Assembly: GCF_914767665.1 (NCBI RefSeq)
Contig: NC_059501.1
Span: 79,334,798-79,398,797 of the forward strand
From: Harmonia axyridis
Taxonomy: Eukaryota; Arthropoda; Insecta; Coleoptera; Coccinellidae
Direction: 5' to 3'
Length of the DNA stretch: 64,000 bases
The notes beneath the pieces were generated by a model. It was given only the letters and a program-made list of their open reading frames with translations. It ran no database searches and was not told the DNA's origin. Both the position numbers and the translations under genes were made by a program. Positions 35,690 through 48,070 of the stretch are shown piece by piece. How positions within the stretch are numbered: the stretch's first letter is position 1; each line of letters starts with the position of its first letter.

Positions 35690-38600
35690 TCATCACTTCT
35701 CATTTGATATCTATGTTGTTCAAATTGAAGGCTAAATTAATTCAAATACATTCATCACGATACACCGAGTATATTTCATAAGTAAATAACGTGAAAATAA
35801 TTTTCATTGAATAAAGAATTATGACCGACACATCAAAAGTGATTTATTGATCTCGAACAGAAGCAAGGAATGTTTCATTCACTTGGAAATGTCAATAGAT
35901 ATTCTAGAAATAAATATATCACGTAGAATTTATAACTCGACAAGAAACGTGTGATTTATATCAGTAGAATCGGTAAGTAGCTTTTTCATCGGGATCGAAG
36001 AAATAAAACAATCGGACTTGAACAAACAAATGAAGACATTTATTTGAATGGAATAACTACTATAGATTGATATTTTCAGTTCAAAAATGACCCGAAAGCA
36101 TCAGTTCGAGCATCAGTTGGACAGTCCTTTTGAAAAAGTACCATGAATCGATCAGTTAAGAAGCCTCATTGAAGTGATTGTAGACATTTTTCCTATACCA
36201 GTTGGAGCAAATATTTTTTGTAGTCACACAGACTTTGAGCGTCTATCTTGAATTTTGTATTCTAAAGATAATTTGGTCTGGCGAAGCGATGCTATCACAA
36301 AATATCGGACTCGGGTACAATTTCATAAATCTCATGGAAGAACCACCGTATTGCCCTGATATGGCTTCTGCAGACTTTCTTCTCTAGTCACGACTCATAT
36401 TATTATTTCAGAGTAGCCGTTTTCTCTAGGTAGAAGACTCTAGATGAATTATACATAGGTATTATGTGTTTCGATGACCAAACTACAGGTACTTTCATAA
36501 GTTTAAATCTGGGAAACGAAAACTTCAGTCAGAGGACAACAGGACAACCTACATTTCTCTAACAGGTTAAAGAGTTGCGCATCCTACTTTGTCATCGAAA
36601 AAAGAACTATTTTCCACCTTCCATAAGAAACTTGTTTGAAATAAACATTTCTGAAGTTTACGCAGTCTTCTGGTAACTAAGTCAAGTCTGAAAGAGTTGT
36701 ATTATTGAACAACAATTTGAAAGATTGATAGTTAGTTTCCATCCCTAACAAACACCTGTATGATATCCTTATCACCAAGAAATGAAGTCCACTTAATAGA
36801 AGGTCAATAGATCGTTTAATTGATCTACCTGAATGTTGAGAAAACCTATCACCACTACTATGAACATTCACTTGAAATAATCAAGCAATTTAAAATCAGA
36901 AATGAGGTGATGATAATCGATGGAATCCTATTCAGAGCAATTTATAAGCTAAAAACTAATCAACAGAAACCGTTGGTTGAACTTTGAGGTCTTTATGATT
37001 GAGACATATTGAACTATTCGGCTACTTTAGTAAAGAGCATTTATTCAACCAACTTGGTACTTCTGAAAAATTTCAAAAACCGATAGGTTGAAACGAAAAC
37101 AAACAAAAAACTGCAAGACCAAGAAGGCATTGAAGTTTATTGACAAAACTGAATGCTGAAATTGAACTGTTTTGAAGTATAATTAACTGAAGAGTAAATG
37201 CAAATGGGGCATCATACATTTCAACGTATGATACAAGAGAACAGATAAGAACCTCAGCCAAAACACTGTCTCCCCGTATAGGTGTGGTGATTGGTTTATG
37301 TGTTTGTTTATGAAATAAGCTGACATATTTATATTGAAGGGATTCTTCTTCATAAAAAATAGAATCCCTCCTCTTCAACAGAAGATGACAACGCATATAT
37401 TACGATCAAATCTGAAAACGAAAAGAAAAGAACCAGTTCCCATCATATACCACATTGAATGATGACAATCGAAATCAACACAATAAATTGAAGGATAAGA
37501 AAGAATCATATCGAAATTTAAAAGCCAAAAACTAACTAATGATTTTCCAACATAATGAGCCAGAGCACAAACAGAATTAAAGAGGCAATATATCAATACA
37601 TAACTGCTAAAAATCCTCTTTCACGGAGTCATTCCTGTCCTTAGAAATCCAAATCTGCTCCAAAATTGGAAGGGTTTCTTCAACCAGGACCGATTCTCCA
37701 AGTGATGATTTTTCGAATACTCAGGTGAACCAGGATCGCTGCAGGCCCCTTATATTGCTAATACTGAGATTCATCGACACATATGCTTCATTTTTTGAAA
37801 TAATCAATTTGTACTGGCCCTTTCTCAAAAAAATATATATCTATATATTAACTGAAAAGTTATCGACTCGACAAGATCACTCCTTCACAATAAAAGGTTG
37901 TTTTAAAGCGCCATCAGAGACACCAAGAGCACGACAACAATATTCCCAACGTAATATTATCTATTCCGACGAAGCTCGACAAGATATGTAGCTGCCATCA
38001 ATCAAGAAAACGTGGAGGGAATCTTCTAACTCCCATTAGCATTTGAGGAGGTCATCGTGGATCTTCAGAGTTGCGTTCCGATAGCTCTGTTCGTTCGACC
38101 ACAAACGGAATTTATTCGGGTAATTTTAATGTTGACCCACATGCAACCAACGAATTAAGTTGCAAGAAATTATACGACGTGGTTGTTTGCTACCATCGCT
38201 TATTCATGAGTTGATAATCTCCCTCCGAAGGATAATTATCCTGCACGTGAAGATGTTGTTCCAGTTTTGAACGATCAAATTCGTCGAAGATATCGGCCAG
38301 TTGGGTTTTTGTCTTGTTTTACCGCACGATTGGAGGACGTTTTTTGCGCTTTTGTTCTAGGAAATAGCTAGCACATGCGTTTCAAGGTGGTAATGATCTC
38401 AAATTATCAGGTTTGAATCATGTTGAAGAAATTTTGGTTCAAACCAATTCAACTCTATGAACACGATAATTGTGGACAGAAGAGATTTAGGAATTTGTTA
38501 TTCAGACATAATTTTACCTGAAATTCTAAAATAATTTTAGAAATAATAAGAATCAGATAGGTAGCGGAAACAAAAATGATGAGATGGTAATTTTTTTTTT

Positions 38601-38900
38601 TAATTTTTGGTGGCATCAACTGCTATGGCTATTAGCCGCAAAAAAGATGGTAGTAAATCGTATATGACCTATTAGCATCCAGAAAAAAAGTAGAAAAGAA
38701 GATTGAGGAAAGGAGTCCACAAGCCCAGTTCTCAAAACGAATATCATTAAATTGTACACAGAAATGTAGTGATAAATTCTGACAGTCAAGCTTCAATCAA
38801 AGATTTTGATTACATATCATCGATTTTAAGATGGTATTGAATTGATGAAGAAAACTAAATGAAATCGGCAAGTATAACAAGGTCTTTTTAGTCTGGGTTT
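35690..38900. other. Gene-free DNA with a possible mariner scrap
   Basis: Near 36330-36390 the + strand reads EEPPYCPDMASADFLL, recalling the PPYSPDLAPSDY block of mariner-type transposases, but nothing around it extends the match. The remaining ~3 kb has no recognisable exon, RNA or element. Confidence 0.4.
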
Positions 38901-38959
38901 CCGATCATTCGAGAAAAGGAAAGGAAAAGAAGAGACCAACACACTTGCCAGGAAAGGAG

Positions 38960-39195
38960 CGCAAACTCTTTACAAGAAAGAGTCTCAGGACAAGGAAAAA
39001 CCGGAAGAGAAACACTCTGGCGCAATCTTTCTGGGATGGATCATTCCAAAAACTTTGCCACTGCTAGATCCAAGAGGTATCTGGATCTTAGCAAGAATAT
39101 ACTTCACCTCCTCAGTGGATTCCTTCCAGGCCATGTTTGCCTTAGGAAACACCTCATGAGTAAACGAAAAGTGTAGAGAGGATTAAGATTACATA
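38960..39195 (+). mobile_element. Non-LTR retrotransposon RNase H relic
   Basis: In broken frames, the + strand reads FATARSKRYLDLSKNILHLL, then SGFLPGHVCLRKHLMS. The pattern (L-S-x-x-x-L-x-x-L-x-G-x-L-x-G-H-x-x-L-R-x-H-L) is typical of the tail of RNase H domains in Jockey/R1-type insect retrotransposons. Only about 200 nt can be recognised and no reverse transcriptase is visible. Confidence 0.45.
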
Positions 39196-39934
39196 AAACG
39201 TTGAATGTATTCATTCATGAAGGAGCAAAAGAAATTGCAAAAATATCTTAAAGTCTCAGAATCCTTTTCACTGAACCTGAATGCATCATATGATAATAAT
39301 TCTGGTGATGTTGAATGAAATAAAAATAATGGAGTAAGGAGTAGTAGCGACAAAAAACAATTAGATATAATGTCTGTCTTTGGCCGAAATTGTCTTCACC
39401 AAACTCAATATAAATGAACCCGCATTAGTGTAACAATAGTTTTTCATGGTACTTGTGCATACAAGTTTCCCATTCATAGGGTTCTCAGGAAGATACAATA
39501 CTACCCTAATTAGTGTGTAGGCACCATAATACCATTGCGCAGGCATACAACTTAGAGAATAAGAAAAGGAAGAAGAAATTAAAGGTTTACAATATGATTT
39601 TATGTTTGTAAACCAGGTATAAAACCGGGAAAAAGGGAGTTTAGCGGAGTAAGTTACGAGGTGATGACCAGTTGAGTTAGTAGAGTGTTCAAGGATGTTT
39701 CCAAGTGCTGTACCACAATAAAGTTCTCGTCTGTTGTCCATCAGTGTTTCAATAATCCCCACGAAAACGATATACCGCAAATAGTCAAGAAAAATGTTGT
39801 TGAAAAACTTTTTTAACTTTTCCCAATTATCTATGAATGTCTCGGGAATTCGGGGTTTCGGATTGGTTCATTTCCCAATGAGGTAAAACTAATTAATAAT
39901 TTTTTTTGAATATTCGCAAAGCATTGGTAATTAC

Positions 39935-40661
39935 CATAAAGTAAGAAACATAGATAGAGGGAGTATACGCAAATTTTACTTGTCCCCAAGATGGTTAGAT
40001 TACGTTGTCGGATTGTGATATATTTTTAAATCCACAATTTTACTATATCGTTATGAATGTATATTAAATTGAATGAAATATATTTATTTGAGTGATTCCC
40101 AATTGAATTTCAAACTTGGGTATTTGGAATCCGATATTTTTCCTAATTATCGAATTTATTATAAGCAGAATATTTATTATTTTCTATTTCTACCTGCTGA
40201 CATCCAAGGTTTGGCAACTTTTGCTCTCCTAGTGTCATCGATTGTTTCACGCAGTTTGGCGCGTTTGAATTTTGTTATTTGAATTTCCGATATATTTAGA
40301 TATTTATTTCAATGTATTTCGAGTTAATATGAAAAGTTGATTCACTAGGAGACATAAGAAGTGCATTCTTAGTGGAGAAACTAGGGAATTGAGTGAAATA
40401 TCGTATCAGTGATAAGTTTTAATTTTTCCTCGCTTTATGTCAATTTTGATAGTTCCTGTTGGAGACAAAATTTGCTTACTGAAAATAACATTTGCTCCCT
40501 CTATCTATGTTTATCACACTGAGCTCATAGACCAAAATATCTGCACGATACGATATCGAATATATAAGTGTTCTCTTTCAATGGTAGAGTGGGGATAGTC
40601 ACACAAAATTTGCTTAATGACAATGACATATGCTCCCTTTATCTGTGTTTATAACTCTGAG
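39935..40661 (+). mobile_element. P-superfamily-like MITE, copy 5, with duplicated right end
   Basis: It starts CATAAAGTAAGAAACATAG and ends TTATAACTCTGAG. It is flanked by a perfect 8-bp duplication GTAATTAC (39927-39934 and 40662-40669). The right terminal segment is present twice (40440-40523 and 40599-40661), separated by about 75 nt of unrelated sequence, so it is longer than the other copies. Confidence 0.85.
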
Positions 40662-40669
40662 GTAATTAC

Positions 40670-41250
40670 TAAAAAGGCAATGACACTGTTTTAACACGCT
40701 CAGAGAGTAGAAAGAGCGAGAACCCATCCCGTAAAAAAAAAACCGACAAAATCCCGGCACGTAGCGATCCGAGATGTTCAACAATCGCGAATCGACGATG
40801 GCAAGATTCTAAAAAGGCAAGCATCAGATAAGAGACGAGTCGCCGCTTGACGTAGTACGTGCTACCGTAACGGCGCGCCACTGCGTATTTTTTCCCGAGC
40901 CTCCTTAAGGCCGCTCGGTCGTTCCCGGACGGACCGCCAGAGGGCATGCGTTGTTATGTTAATTCCCGTAGTACGGAGAGGGTACGCATATGCATATGAA
41001 ATGAGCGGTTCGGTTTTTTTCCCCATAAACGTCTCTCTTTCAAATTGGTCGCCGGATCGGGCAATTCAGATGAGGAACGGAGATACCGTCGATTTAAGTG
41101 GATTAACACGGGGTTGGTATGGAGAGCGATTATTCAGTTTGTGTGTGTCGTTGAATCGTGTGAGTTCCTTGGCGTTCCTTCAGAGGTTAGATCGTGGTAC
41201 AGATTCCGGAGCTGCGAATGAACTGATCACCTACAAGTTTCCAATTGGAG
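40670..41250. promoter_or_regulatory. GC-rich island with a CTCF-like motif
   Basis: This stretch is clearly richer in CG than the flanks. At 40934-40946 it has CCGCCAGAGGGCA, which fits the CTCF core CCASYAGRKGGC at all but one position. Open frames exist on both strands but show no domain. It could be a distal enhancer, insulator or uncharacterised exon. Confidence 0.35.
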
Positions 41251-41458
41251 GGCATTTTTAACTTCAATGAGAAAGAGAGACAGAAATAGAAACTGGGAAG
41301 ACATATATGAATGAGTTCTATTTAGTTGTTTTCTAAGAAACCTCTATCTTTCAATTTTTTATGCTTGCATTAACTGTTCATCTCAGTAAGTCTTTGAGTT
41401 GTCTTAATGCTTGAACCTTTGATAATTTTGAGACGCATTTTTTATTGGTTTAGAGGAT

Positions 41459-42304
41459 TGAAAAGGAGAAAGAGAAGGAGAAGGTGAAGAAGAAGGAGGA
41501 GGAGAAGGAGGAAGAAGAGGAGGAAAAGAAGGAGGAGGATAAGGAGGAGGAGGAAGAGGAGGAGAAGAAGGAGGTGAAGAAGGAGGAGAATAAGGAGAAG
41601 AGGAAGGAGGAGAAAAAGAAGGAAAATGAAGAGAAGGAAGAGGAGAAGGAGGAGGAGGAGAAGAAGGAGGAGGAGAAGAAGGAGAAGAAGAAGAAGGAGG
41701 AGGAGGAGAAGAAGGAGGAGGAGAAGGAAGAGGAGGAGAAGAAGGAGGAGGAGAAGAATGAGGAGGAGGAGAAGGAGGGGAGAAGAAGGAAGAGGAGAAG
41801 AAGGAGGAGGAGAAGAAGGAGGAGGAGAAGAAGGAGGAGGAGAAGAAGGAGGAGGAGAAGAAGGAGGAGGAGAAGAAGGAGGAGGAGAAGAAGGAGGAGG
41901 AGAAGAAGGAGGAGAAGGAGAGGAGGAGAAGGAGAGGAGGAGAAGGAGATGAAGGAGGAGGAGAAGAAGAAGGAGGAGAAGAAGAGGGAGGAGGAGAAGG
42001 AGGAGGAGAAGAAGGAGGAGAAGAAGGAGGGGAGAAGAAGGAGGAGGAGGAGAAGGAGGGGGAGAAGAAGGAGGAGGAGAAGGAGGAGGAGAAGAAGGAG
42101 GAGGAGAAGAAGGAGGGGGAGAAGAAGGAGGAGGAGAAGGAGGAGGAGAAGAAGGAGGAGAAGAAGGAGGAGGAGAAGGAGGAGGAGGAGAAGAAGGAGG
42201 GGGAGAAGAAGGAGGAGGAGATGAAGGAAGAGGAGGAGGAGAAGAAGGAAGAGGAGAAGAAGGAGGAGGGAAGGGGGAAAAAGAGGGAGAAAGAGAGAGA
42301 GGGA
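41459..42304 (+). repeat. Polypurine tract, (GAAGAAGGAGGAGGA)n-like
   Basis: About 845 nt contain no C on the + strand and only scattered T. The most regular part, about 41800-41930, repeats a 15-nt unit GAAGAAGGAGGAGGA roughly eight to nine times. Six-frame translation gives long Lys/Glu, Arg or Ser/Pro/Leu runs that are products of the repeat, not genes. Confidence 0.95.
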
Positions 42305-42540
42305 CAAGGACTAGTATTGTTCAGCCTGGAGTAAAGTTTCATTTGAAATTCATGCTCGATTAAATAATCAAAAAACGACCTGAAGGTATGCCGCTTTCAG
42401 GCACAGATCTTCAGCCTTTGAAATTGACAAAAAAAAAGACCAAGTGTATAATGAGATTTCACTGTGCATCATCTTGTTTCTGGCATCCTATTACAAAGCT
42501 GCAAATCTTGATGTTATTTCTGAGGTTATGCATTTACTCT

Positions 42541-42651
42541 GGGACCGTATTCTCGACAATTGATCTTTCAAAACGTATACGTTCTTTCAGTGCTCTGAAC
42601 ACTGAATGAACGTATACGTTTTGAAAGATCACTTGTCGAGAATACGGTCCC
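42541..42651. repeat. 111-bp near-perfect hairpin
   Basis: Arms run from GGGACCGTATTCTCGACA (42541 on) and inward through AACGTATACGTTC to TTTCAGTG, and back out to GAGAATACGGTCCC (ending 42651). There are about two mismatches in roughly 52 bp and a 7-nt loop (CTCTGAA). A diverged piece of the right arm, TTTGAAAGATAACTTGTCGA, recurs at about 50040-50059. Confidence 0.9.
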
Positions 42652-44965
42652 TGTTCGTGATATTGATATCACGTTTCTGCATTAACATAATCAAATCAGC
42701 AACAAAACATGGAGAGAAATAAAAAAAAATTTCCCATAATTGTGATAGACACTGTCAATCAGATAAAAGTTTTGTTGGTCGACTTGCATTTTAACATTTC
42801 AGGATAAAAGTTCGCTTAAATTTTATGTCTGGCTAACAGATAAAAATGGCCCGAAGGCATGATCATTTTAAGGACGGACCATCAGGTTCAGAAATAGTTT
42901 CGAAAAACGCTTTGTCTTCCACGGGATTAATATCATATTATGTTTCGAATTCAATCTAAGGAATTGAGAATCATAGAGAAGAAATTTCTGGAGACTTCAA
43001 TAGTGCGTTAAGAGACGAACCTACTTAGAAGGAAAGAGTGTTTAAAGTTAGATTCTTAGGTATGGTTATGATGAAATATATGAATACAATACTGAAGACA
43101 GCCTTATCTTCGGGTGAAACTGTAATCTCTAGGTAGTGCTTATGTACTTCATAGCTTGTGTATCTCGTATTCATTTTGGGTCAATAAATCGATATGCGGG
43201 AATTTATATACAACCCACATGGATTGAATCTGTTCAATTGAATAATTTGATACAATTCATGTCCATTTTATGCTAGCGTTCCAAAGAAGATCTAGGTACG
43301 TCTGGAATATCAATAGAACTTTTTCCAAAGTAATGCTTAAAAGAAGCGCCGTTAGGCCCCTACAAGGAAACGCCTCAATACAGAAAAATCCAAAAGTTCC
43401 TTCCTTTCCCAACAAGATTATCCTTCGGAGAGCATTCTTCGCCTCTTAAGGTCCTCAATTCCTCCACATTCCGTCCGGTGATAAGTGAAGAAGTTACGAG
43501 CGGCCTTTCTGGATTCGACCGAGTAATCGACTTCATCGCAATTTTAATTATTGAGTGGCTCTGAGCCTTTTACGTACATATCAAATGATATTAAGATTCG
43601 ACTTTTTTTTCTCTCGGAATCGATTATAAACGGTCATTACGGGACCGTAATCGGGATCGCATTACCATTCGCTGTATACGCGGGAATCGAGAATCGACCA
43701 AGGCCTACTCGGTTTCCGCTGCCACGTGGGCGTTTGGCTGATTGAAAAGTCACTGGGCAACGTCAAACGGAGTGACGTTTCGTGAGATGGAGATCGGATC
43801 TCGCTCTGGATGCGAGATGTGCGAGATTTTATGGTCGGTAATCGAGTAAATTCAGGTCGACGAAGTTGTGCATGAAAGTTTTAATCTAGAGTTTATAATA
43901 TGTATTCACTCTGAAATATTAAGAGCTCGCAGTGAACTCATTCCCACTGTAACAAAAACTTACACCAATAATGCTCCGCAACGTAATGTTAGCTTTGATG
44001 TTATGATCCGAATATCCATTTCAAATTTGATTAAAATCGGTCAAGTAGAAAGTGAAATATTGTGATCTCGGTTGTTTCCCTGAAACTACAGTTTAACTGA
44101 AAGAATTATTGTCTTTAGTCAAAAATCCAGATTCTATTTGGGCATGAAATGGTGAGGTTATGTAGTTTAAGACGAGAATCTCAATTTTCCATGGAAAGGC
44201 ATGTTAACCACACTGTTCGAATTATGGTTTGGGAGGCTATTACTCATAAAAGATCACGTGGTGAAACCACATGTTCTGCCTGACAATCCCTACAAAACGA
44301 CAAGAAAAAATGCATGCATAATGTCGTCTTTTGTGACGTATTCGCAATTTGAACATTATGATTTCAATTCACTGAACCGTTGAATAAAAATACAAAATAC
44401 AAAACGAAATGATGTCTGTTCTTTCGATTCTCAAGTTCAAGCGACTGTAGAAAAGACGGACTACCAAACGGAACCTTGACGAACCCCTCCACTACTCAAA
44501 GCCGCACCAATTCAACTCCAAATTCTATATGGTCGGCTTGTTAAAGCGCACCAGCACCAAATCGCTAAATAACCCAACAAAACTACAATACAAAAAAAAG
44601 GTATATTAAAGAGGCATCCGTCCGATCAATTGAATACTCCGTAAATCACAAACGTCGCCGACTGTCGGATTGTGCCAGCCCCGCACAATCCGCCCTAACG
44701 AAGAAGAACGACCGCGAAATCTGGGTGATCGGCCGGCCAGTCGAAAGATGGGACGGTAGATTTTTTAAATCGACGTAATTTGTTGAGAGAGCATTCAAGC
44801 GCCGCGATCCGGTTTTTTTGAGTCGGCCACGCGGAGCCACAACACAAAAACACATCGGTCTATTGAGATGTTGCATATCTGCATGCATATTCAGCTAATA
44901 CTAATCAGTTATCGTATATTTTATCCAAAATCGATACAAGAGATGCTGCATCTATTAGGATGTAT
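42652..44965. other. Gene-free DNA with two GC-richer patches
   Basis: The patches are 43480-43860 (contains CCACGTGG and GTGACGTTTCG) and 44630-44890. The latter holds a perfect inverted repeat CGGATTGTGC (44666-44675)/GCACAATCCG (44683-44692). They look like single-copy regulatory DNA rather than repeats. No exon is recognised. Confidence 0.4.
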
Positions 44966-45956
44966 CATGGAGTAATAAACATGGATTGAGGGGTATACGC
45001 AATTTTTACATGTCCCCAATATGGTTAGGTTACGTTTTCGGATTGTGATATATTTTCAAATCCACAATTTTACTGTATCTATCGTTATGAATGTATATTA
45101 TGTTGAATGAAATATACTCATTTGAGTGATTCCCGATTAAATATGCAAATTTGAATATTTGGAATTAAATATTTTTCTCTAATTCTGTGGTTATTCCGTT
45201 CATTCTTCCACATCTTGTAGAACAAAATCATGCAAGAATATATCAGAAACGCACAGTTTTCATGGTTATATTTTATTATTATATGTTGGCACTCCGAACT
45301 TTCCGCTACGGCTTTATCTGTCAATTCATCAAATTGCCTTAAAGAAATCAGTTCTGTCAACCAACATTTTTCAATGCAAAAATCACTAAATTATATTTAT
45401 GGAAATATTTCATCAATTTCAATGAAAATGCAATGAATTAGAGAAAATAATGTATAATACTCGTACAGAAGGCTCATTCTACCACACGTTCATTCCAAAA
45501 CTCGCCACTTCGTGGCTCGTTTTTGAATTTTGAACTCGTGGAAGAATATCAATGCCTTCTGCACTTGTATTATAAATAACTATTCCTAATTGTCGAATAG
45601 AAGCAGAATATTTGTAACTTTCTGTATCTACCTAGTGAATCCAAGGTTTGGTAACTTTTGCTCTCCAAGTGTCATCGGTTGTTTCACATCGTTTGGCGCG
45701 CTTGAAGTTTGTTTTCTGATATATTTAGGTATTTATTTCAATATATTCTGAAATTATATTTGACGTTGATTCACTATGGGACATAAGAAGTGCGTTCTTT
45801 GTGGAGTAACTCGCGGATTGAATGAAATATCGTATCACTGATATGTTTTCATTTCCGCTCACTTCATGTCAAATTTGATAGTTCATGTTGGGGACAAAAT
45901 TTGTTTACTGGAAATGACATATGCTCCCTCTATCTATGTTTATTACAACTTGTGAG
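44966..45956 (+). mobile_element. P-superfamily-like MITE, copy 6, split by a nested insertion
   Basis: The left end CATGGAGTAATAAACATGG and right end CTCCCTCTATCTATGTTTAT belong to the family; the extreme right TIR is degraded. The body is interrupted at 45178-45582 by another repeat. The THAP-like strand (MGHKKCVLCGVTRGL) lies near 45776-45820. Confidence 0.8.
45178..45582 (+). mobile_element. Nested repeat with stacked palindromes
   Basis: It is inserted in MITE copy 6. TTC (45175-45177) before and TTC (45583-45585) after restore the sister-copy sequence ATATTTTTCCTAATTG when collapsed. It lacks terminal inverted repeats. The right part has an outer pair TATAATACTCGTACAGAAGGC/GCCTTCTGCACTTGTATTATA around an inner ~60-nt palindrome (45482-45541, centred on CCACTTCGTGG). 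A relative lies at 4465-4796. It is non-coding. Confidence 0.75.
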
Positions 45957-45983
45957 TTCGTTGCTAGGTAACATACAAAAATT

Positions 45984-46213
45984 GTTGATTCAACTGTAGT
46001 TACTTTGTCTGCTCAAAGATAGCGTTATGGGTTTCGCGCTTCACTCCCTTCGGCCTCGGCAGATTTATAGGGGTCCACGCGTTGCAGCAGAATCACCTCT
46101 CCACATTGATCTGAGAGGGTGTTTTAGGCAGAGATCGCTGGATTGCCTAACTGCGATCTCGGGACGAGAAACGAAAATCCCTGGGAGAGGGCGCACCTAC
46201 ACAATCTTGGCTC
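45984..46213 (+). repeat. Dispersed repeat, copy 2 (partner at 33985)
   Basis: It has the same ordered blocks as the partner copy, including CGCGTTGCAGCAGAATCACC and GAGGGCGCACCTACA. It starts directly after MITE copy 6. Confidence 0.65.
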
Positions 46214-46959
46214 GAGAAGACAATGATCATCGATAAGATATGTAACAATGATATATGCAGGTAAAGAAAGTAACAAATGCTAGCTTTGAATGTTATGATT
46301 CGCTAATGACTGTTTTTAAGGTTAGAAATCCATAGATCACCTACCGATTGTGAGTTATAATTATTAGCATATTTCATATATTTTCCTTGCATATTTCAAA
46401 CTTTTTACTCGCATATAATCCGGTCTCTAGTTACGAGATCACAGCCGAGAAAAAGACCGTATTACGTCCTTCAATGCCTGCCTGGCTTCTTTGTTGTATG
46501 GGACTAGAAGAGTTACGGCCTGATCGGAAAAACGCTTTATGCGTAGAGAATCGACTGTTAAAGCGCGCGTTTTTCTTTGAAGCAGATCGAATGCTGATAA
46601 CGTTACAGGGTGAGACTTGTTGACAAGAACGATCATCGTATTTTGATGTGTGCTTGGTATGTTTGATCTTACTTAGCGGTTTGTCCAGCTGACTCGACTG
46701 TTTGTTTCAGTCCCGTAAGGGGAAAGACAATAATACAAAAAAAGAAATCATCTAATTAGGGGTGATCGCCCAGCCATTCGCTCTTGAGTAAAATATTGAC
46801 AATAATGTGGCTGAAATGGCCGAGGGATGTTGAACGGTGTTTGTTTGCTTGTGAAATTTGCTTGCAAGGCAAAGGCGGAAGGGATTTCTGCATCGCATTG
46901 TGACTATTAAGACGAAAAAAGGGTTCATAACGATAATCCCAAGCGCATGAAATCATGAG
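46214..46959. other. Gene-free DNA
   Basis: Open frames on both strands near 46390-46640 lack recognisable domains. Nothing else is identified. Confidence 0.4.
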
Positions 46960-47540
46960 GATATCCCTGCCATGCTTCCACGTCGACGGCCAAACCGAAT
47001 ATTCACGATACTAAGGTCATGCTCAGTATTTGGTGGGACCAGCTCAGCGAAGTGTATTATGAGTTGTTAAAACCGACGGAAACAATCACAGGCAATCGTT
47101 GTCGAAAGCAATTAATGCGTTTGAGCCGAGCATTGAAACATAAACGGCCGCAATACAACGAGCGACATAATAAAGTGATTTTAGAGCATGACAATGCTCG
47201 ACCCCATGTTGCGAAAGTGGTCAAGAAATACTTGGTCCTACCCCACCCACCGTTTTCTTCAGACGTTGCCCCCACGGACTCACTTATTTCGATCAATGGT
47301 ACACGGCCTGGCTGACCAGCACTTACTGTCTTATGAAGAAGTAAAGAATTGGATCGATTCGTGGATCGCTTCGAAAGATGACCAGTTTTTTTAACGCGGG
47401 ATTCGTACGCTGTCCGAAAGATGCTTGCCAGCGATGGACAATACTTTGAATCATGAATGTATAACCAGTTCTTTACAATGAAGCCTCGAATTTCGGAAAA
47501 AACGGCGGAAACGAAGTTGTACGCCTTTGTAAAATATGAA
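46960..47540 (+). mobile_element. Mariner transposase C-terminal half, decayed
   Basis: Frames read IWWDQLSEVYYELLKPTETI, RLSRALKHKRPQYNERHN, then EHDNARPHVAKVVKKYL with the second catalytic Asp intact. A short deletion follows, then VLPHPPFSSDVAPTD with the third Asp, and after a frameshift FRSMVHGLADQHLLSYEEVK. The N-terminal domain is missing. The family is the one at 11895-12879 and 32537-32835. Confidence 0.8.
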
Positions 47541-48070
47541 TCTACAATGAAAATGACAAGCGGTTGAAGCAAGCATAATGTTCTTTGATGTGATGAATAG
47601 TTAGAAGTATATTAAATTGAAGGAGACTAGAAACGCTAATAACAAATCTTTCTTCAAACGAACACCGAATTCTAATGAGCTATAATAAGGAAATAATGTA
47701 TTCACGCTAAAATTACCAGCAAGTAGGTGCCCCTTTTTATTTTTCTAGAAAAATACAGTTGACAGTCCTGAAAGGCTTCATTAAAAAGAGGAAATACGTA
47801 TTTAAGCGCAGGTAGCTGGTTAATGGAGGCATGGAAGCACTAATGGGCAAATCCAATTGAATGTTGTGGACTACAAAACCAAGATGAATAAGCAGAACTC
47901 AGTCAGGATGTCTTTAAATTGAATAGGAATATTAGGAAGGTATTTCTGTTTGTTTTAAAGCCAGATATATATTCATATAAAGTAGTAATAAATAGAAGTC
48001 TTAATGATGGGTAGAATAAGAGTCGCCACCGTAGTGGTCGAGATATTTATTCAATACATTTTTGTATAGG

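Noticed and set aside
36200..36390. A second mariner gene on the + strand
   Set aside because: Only a 16-residue EEPPYCPDMASADFLL stretch fits; neither side extends, so it is noted only in the spacer description.
41404..42342. Long open frames of 246-312 codons (Ser/Pro, Leu, Glu/Lys or Arg-rich) on both strands
   Set aside because: They exist in several frames at once only because the tract is purine-only; no domain, start context or codon bias supports a gene.
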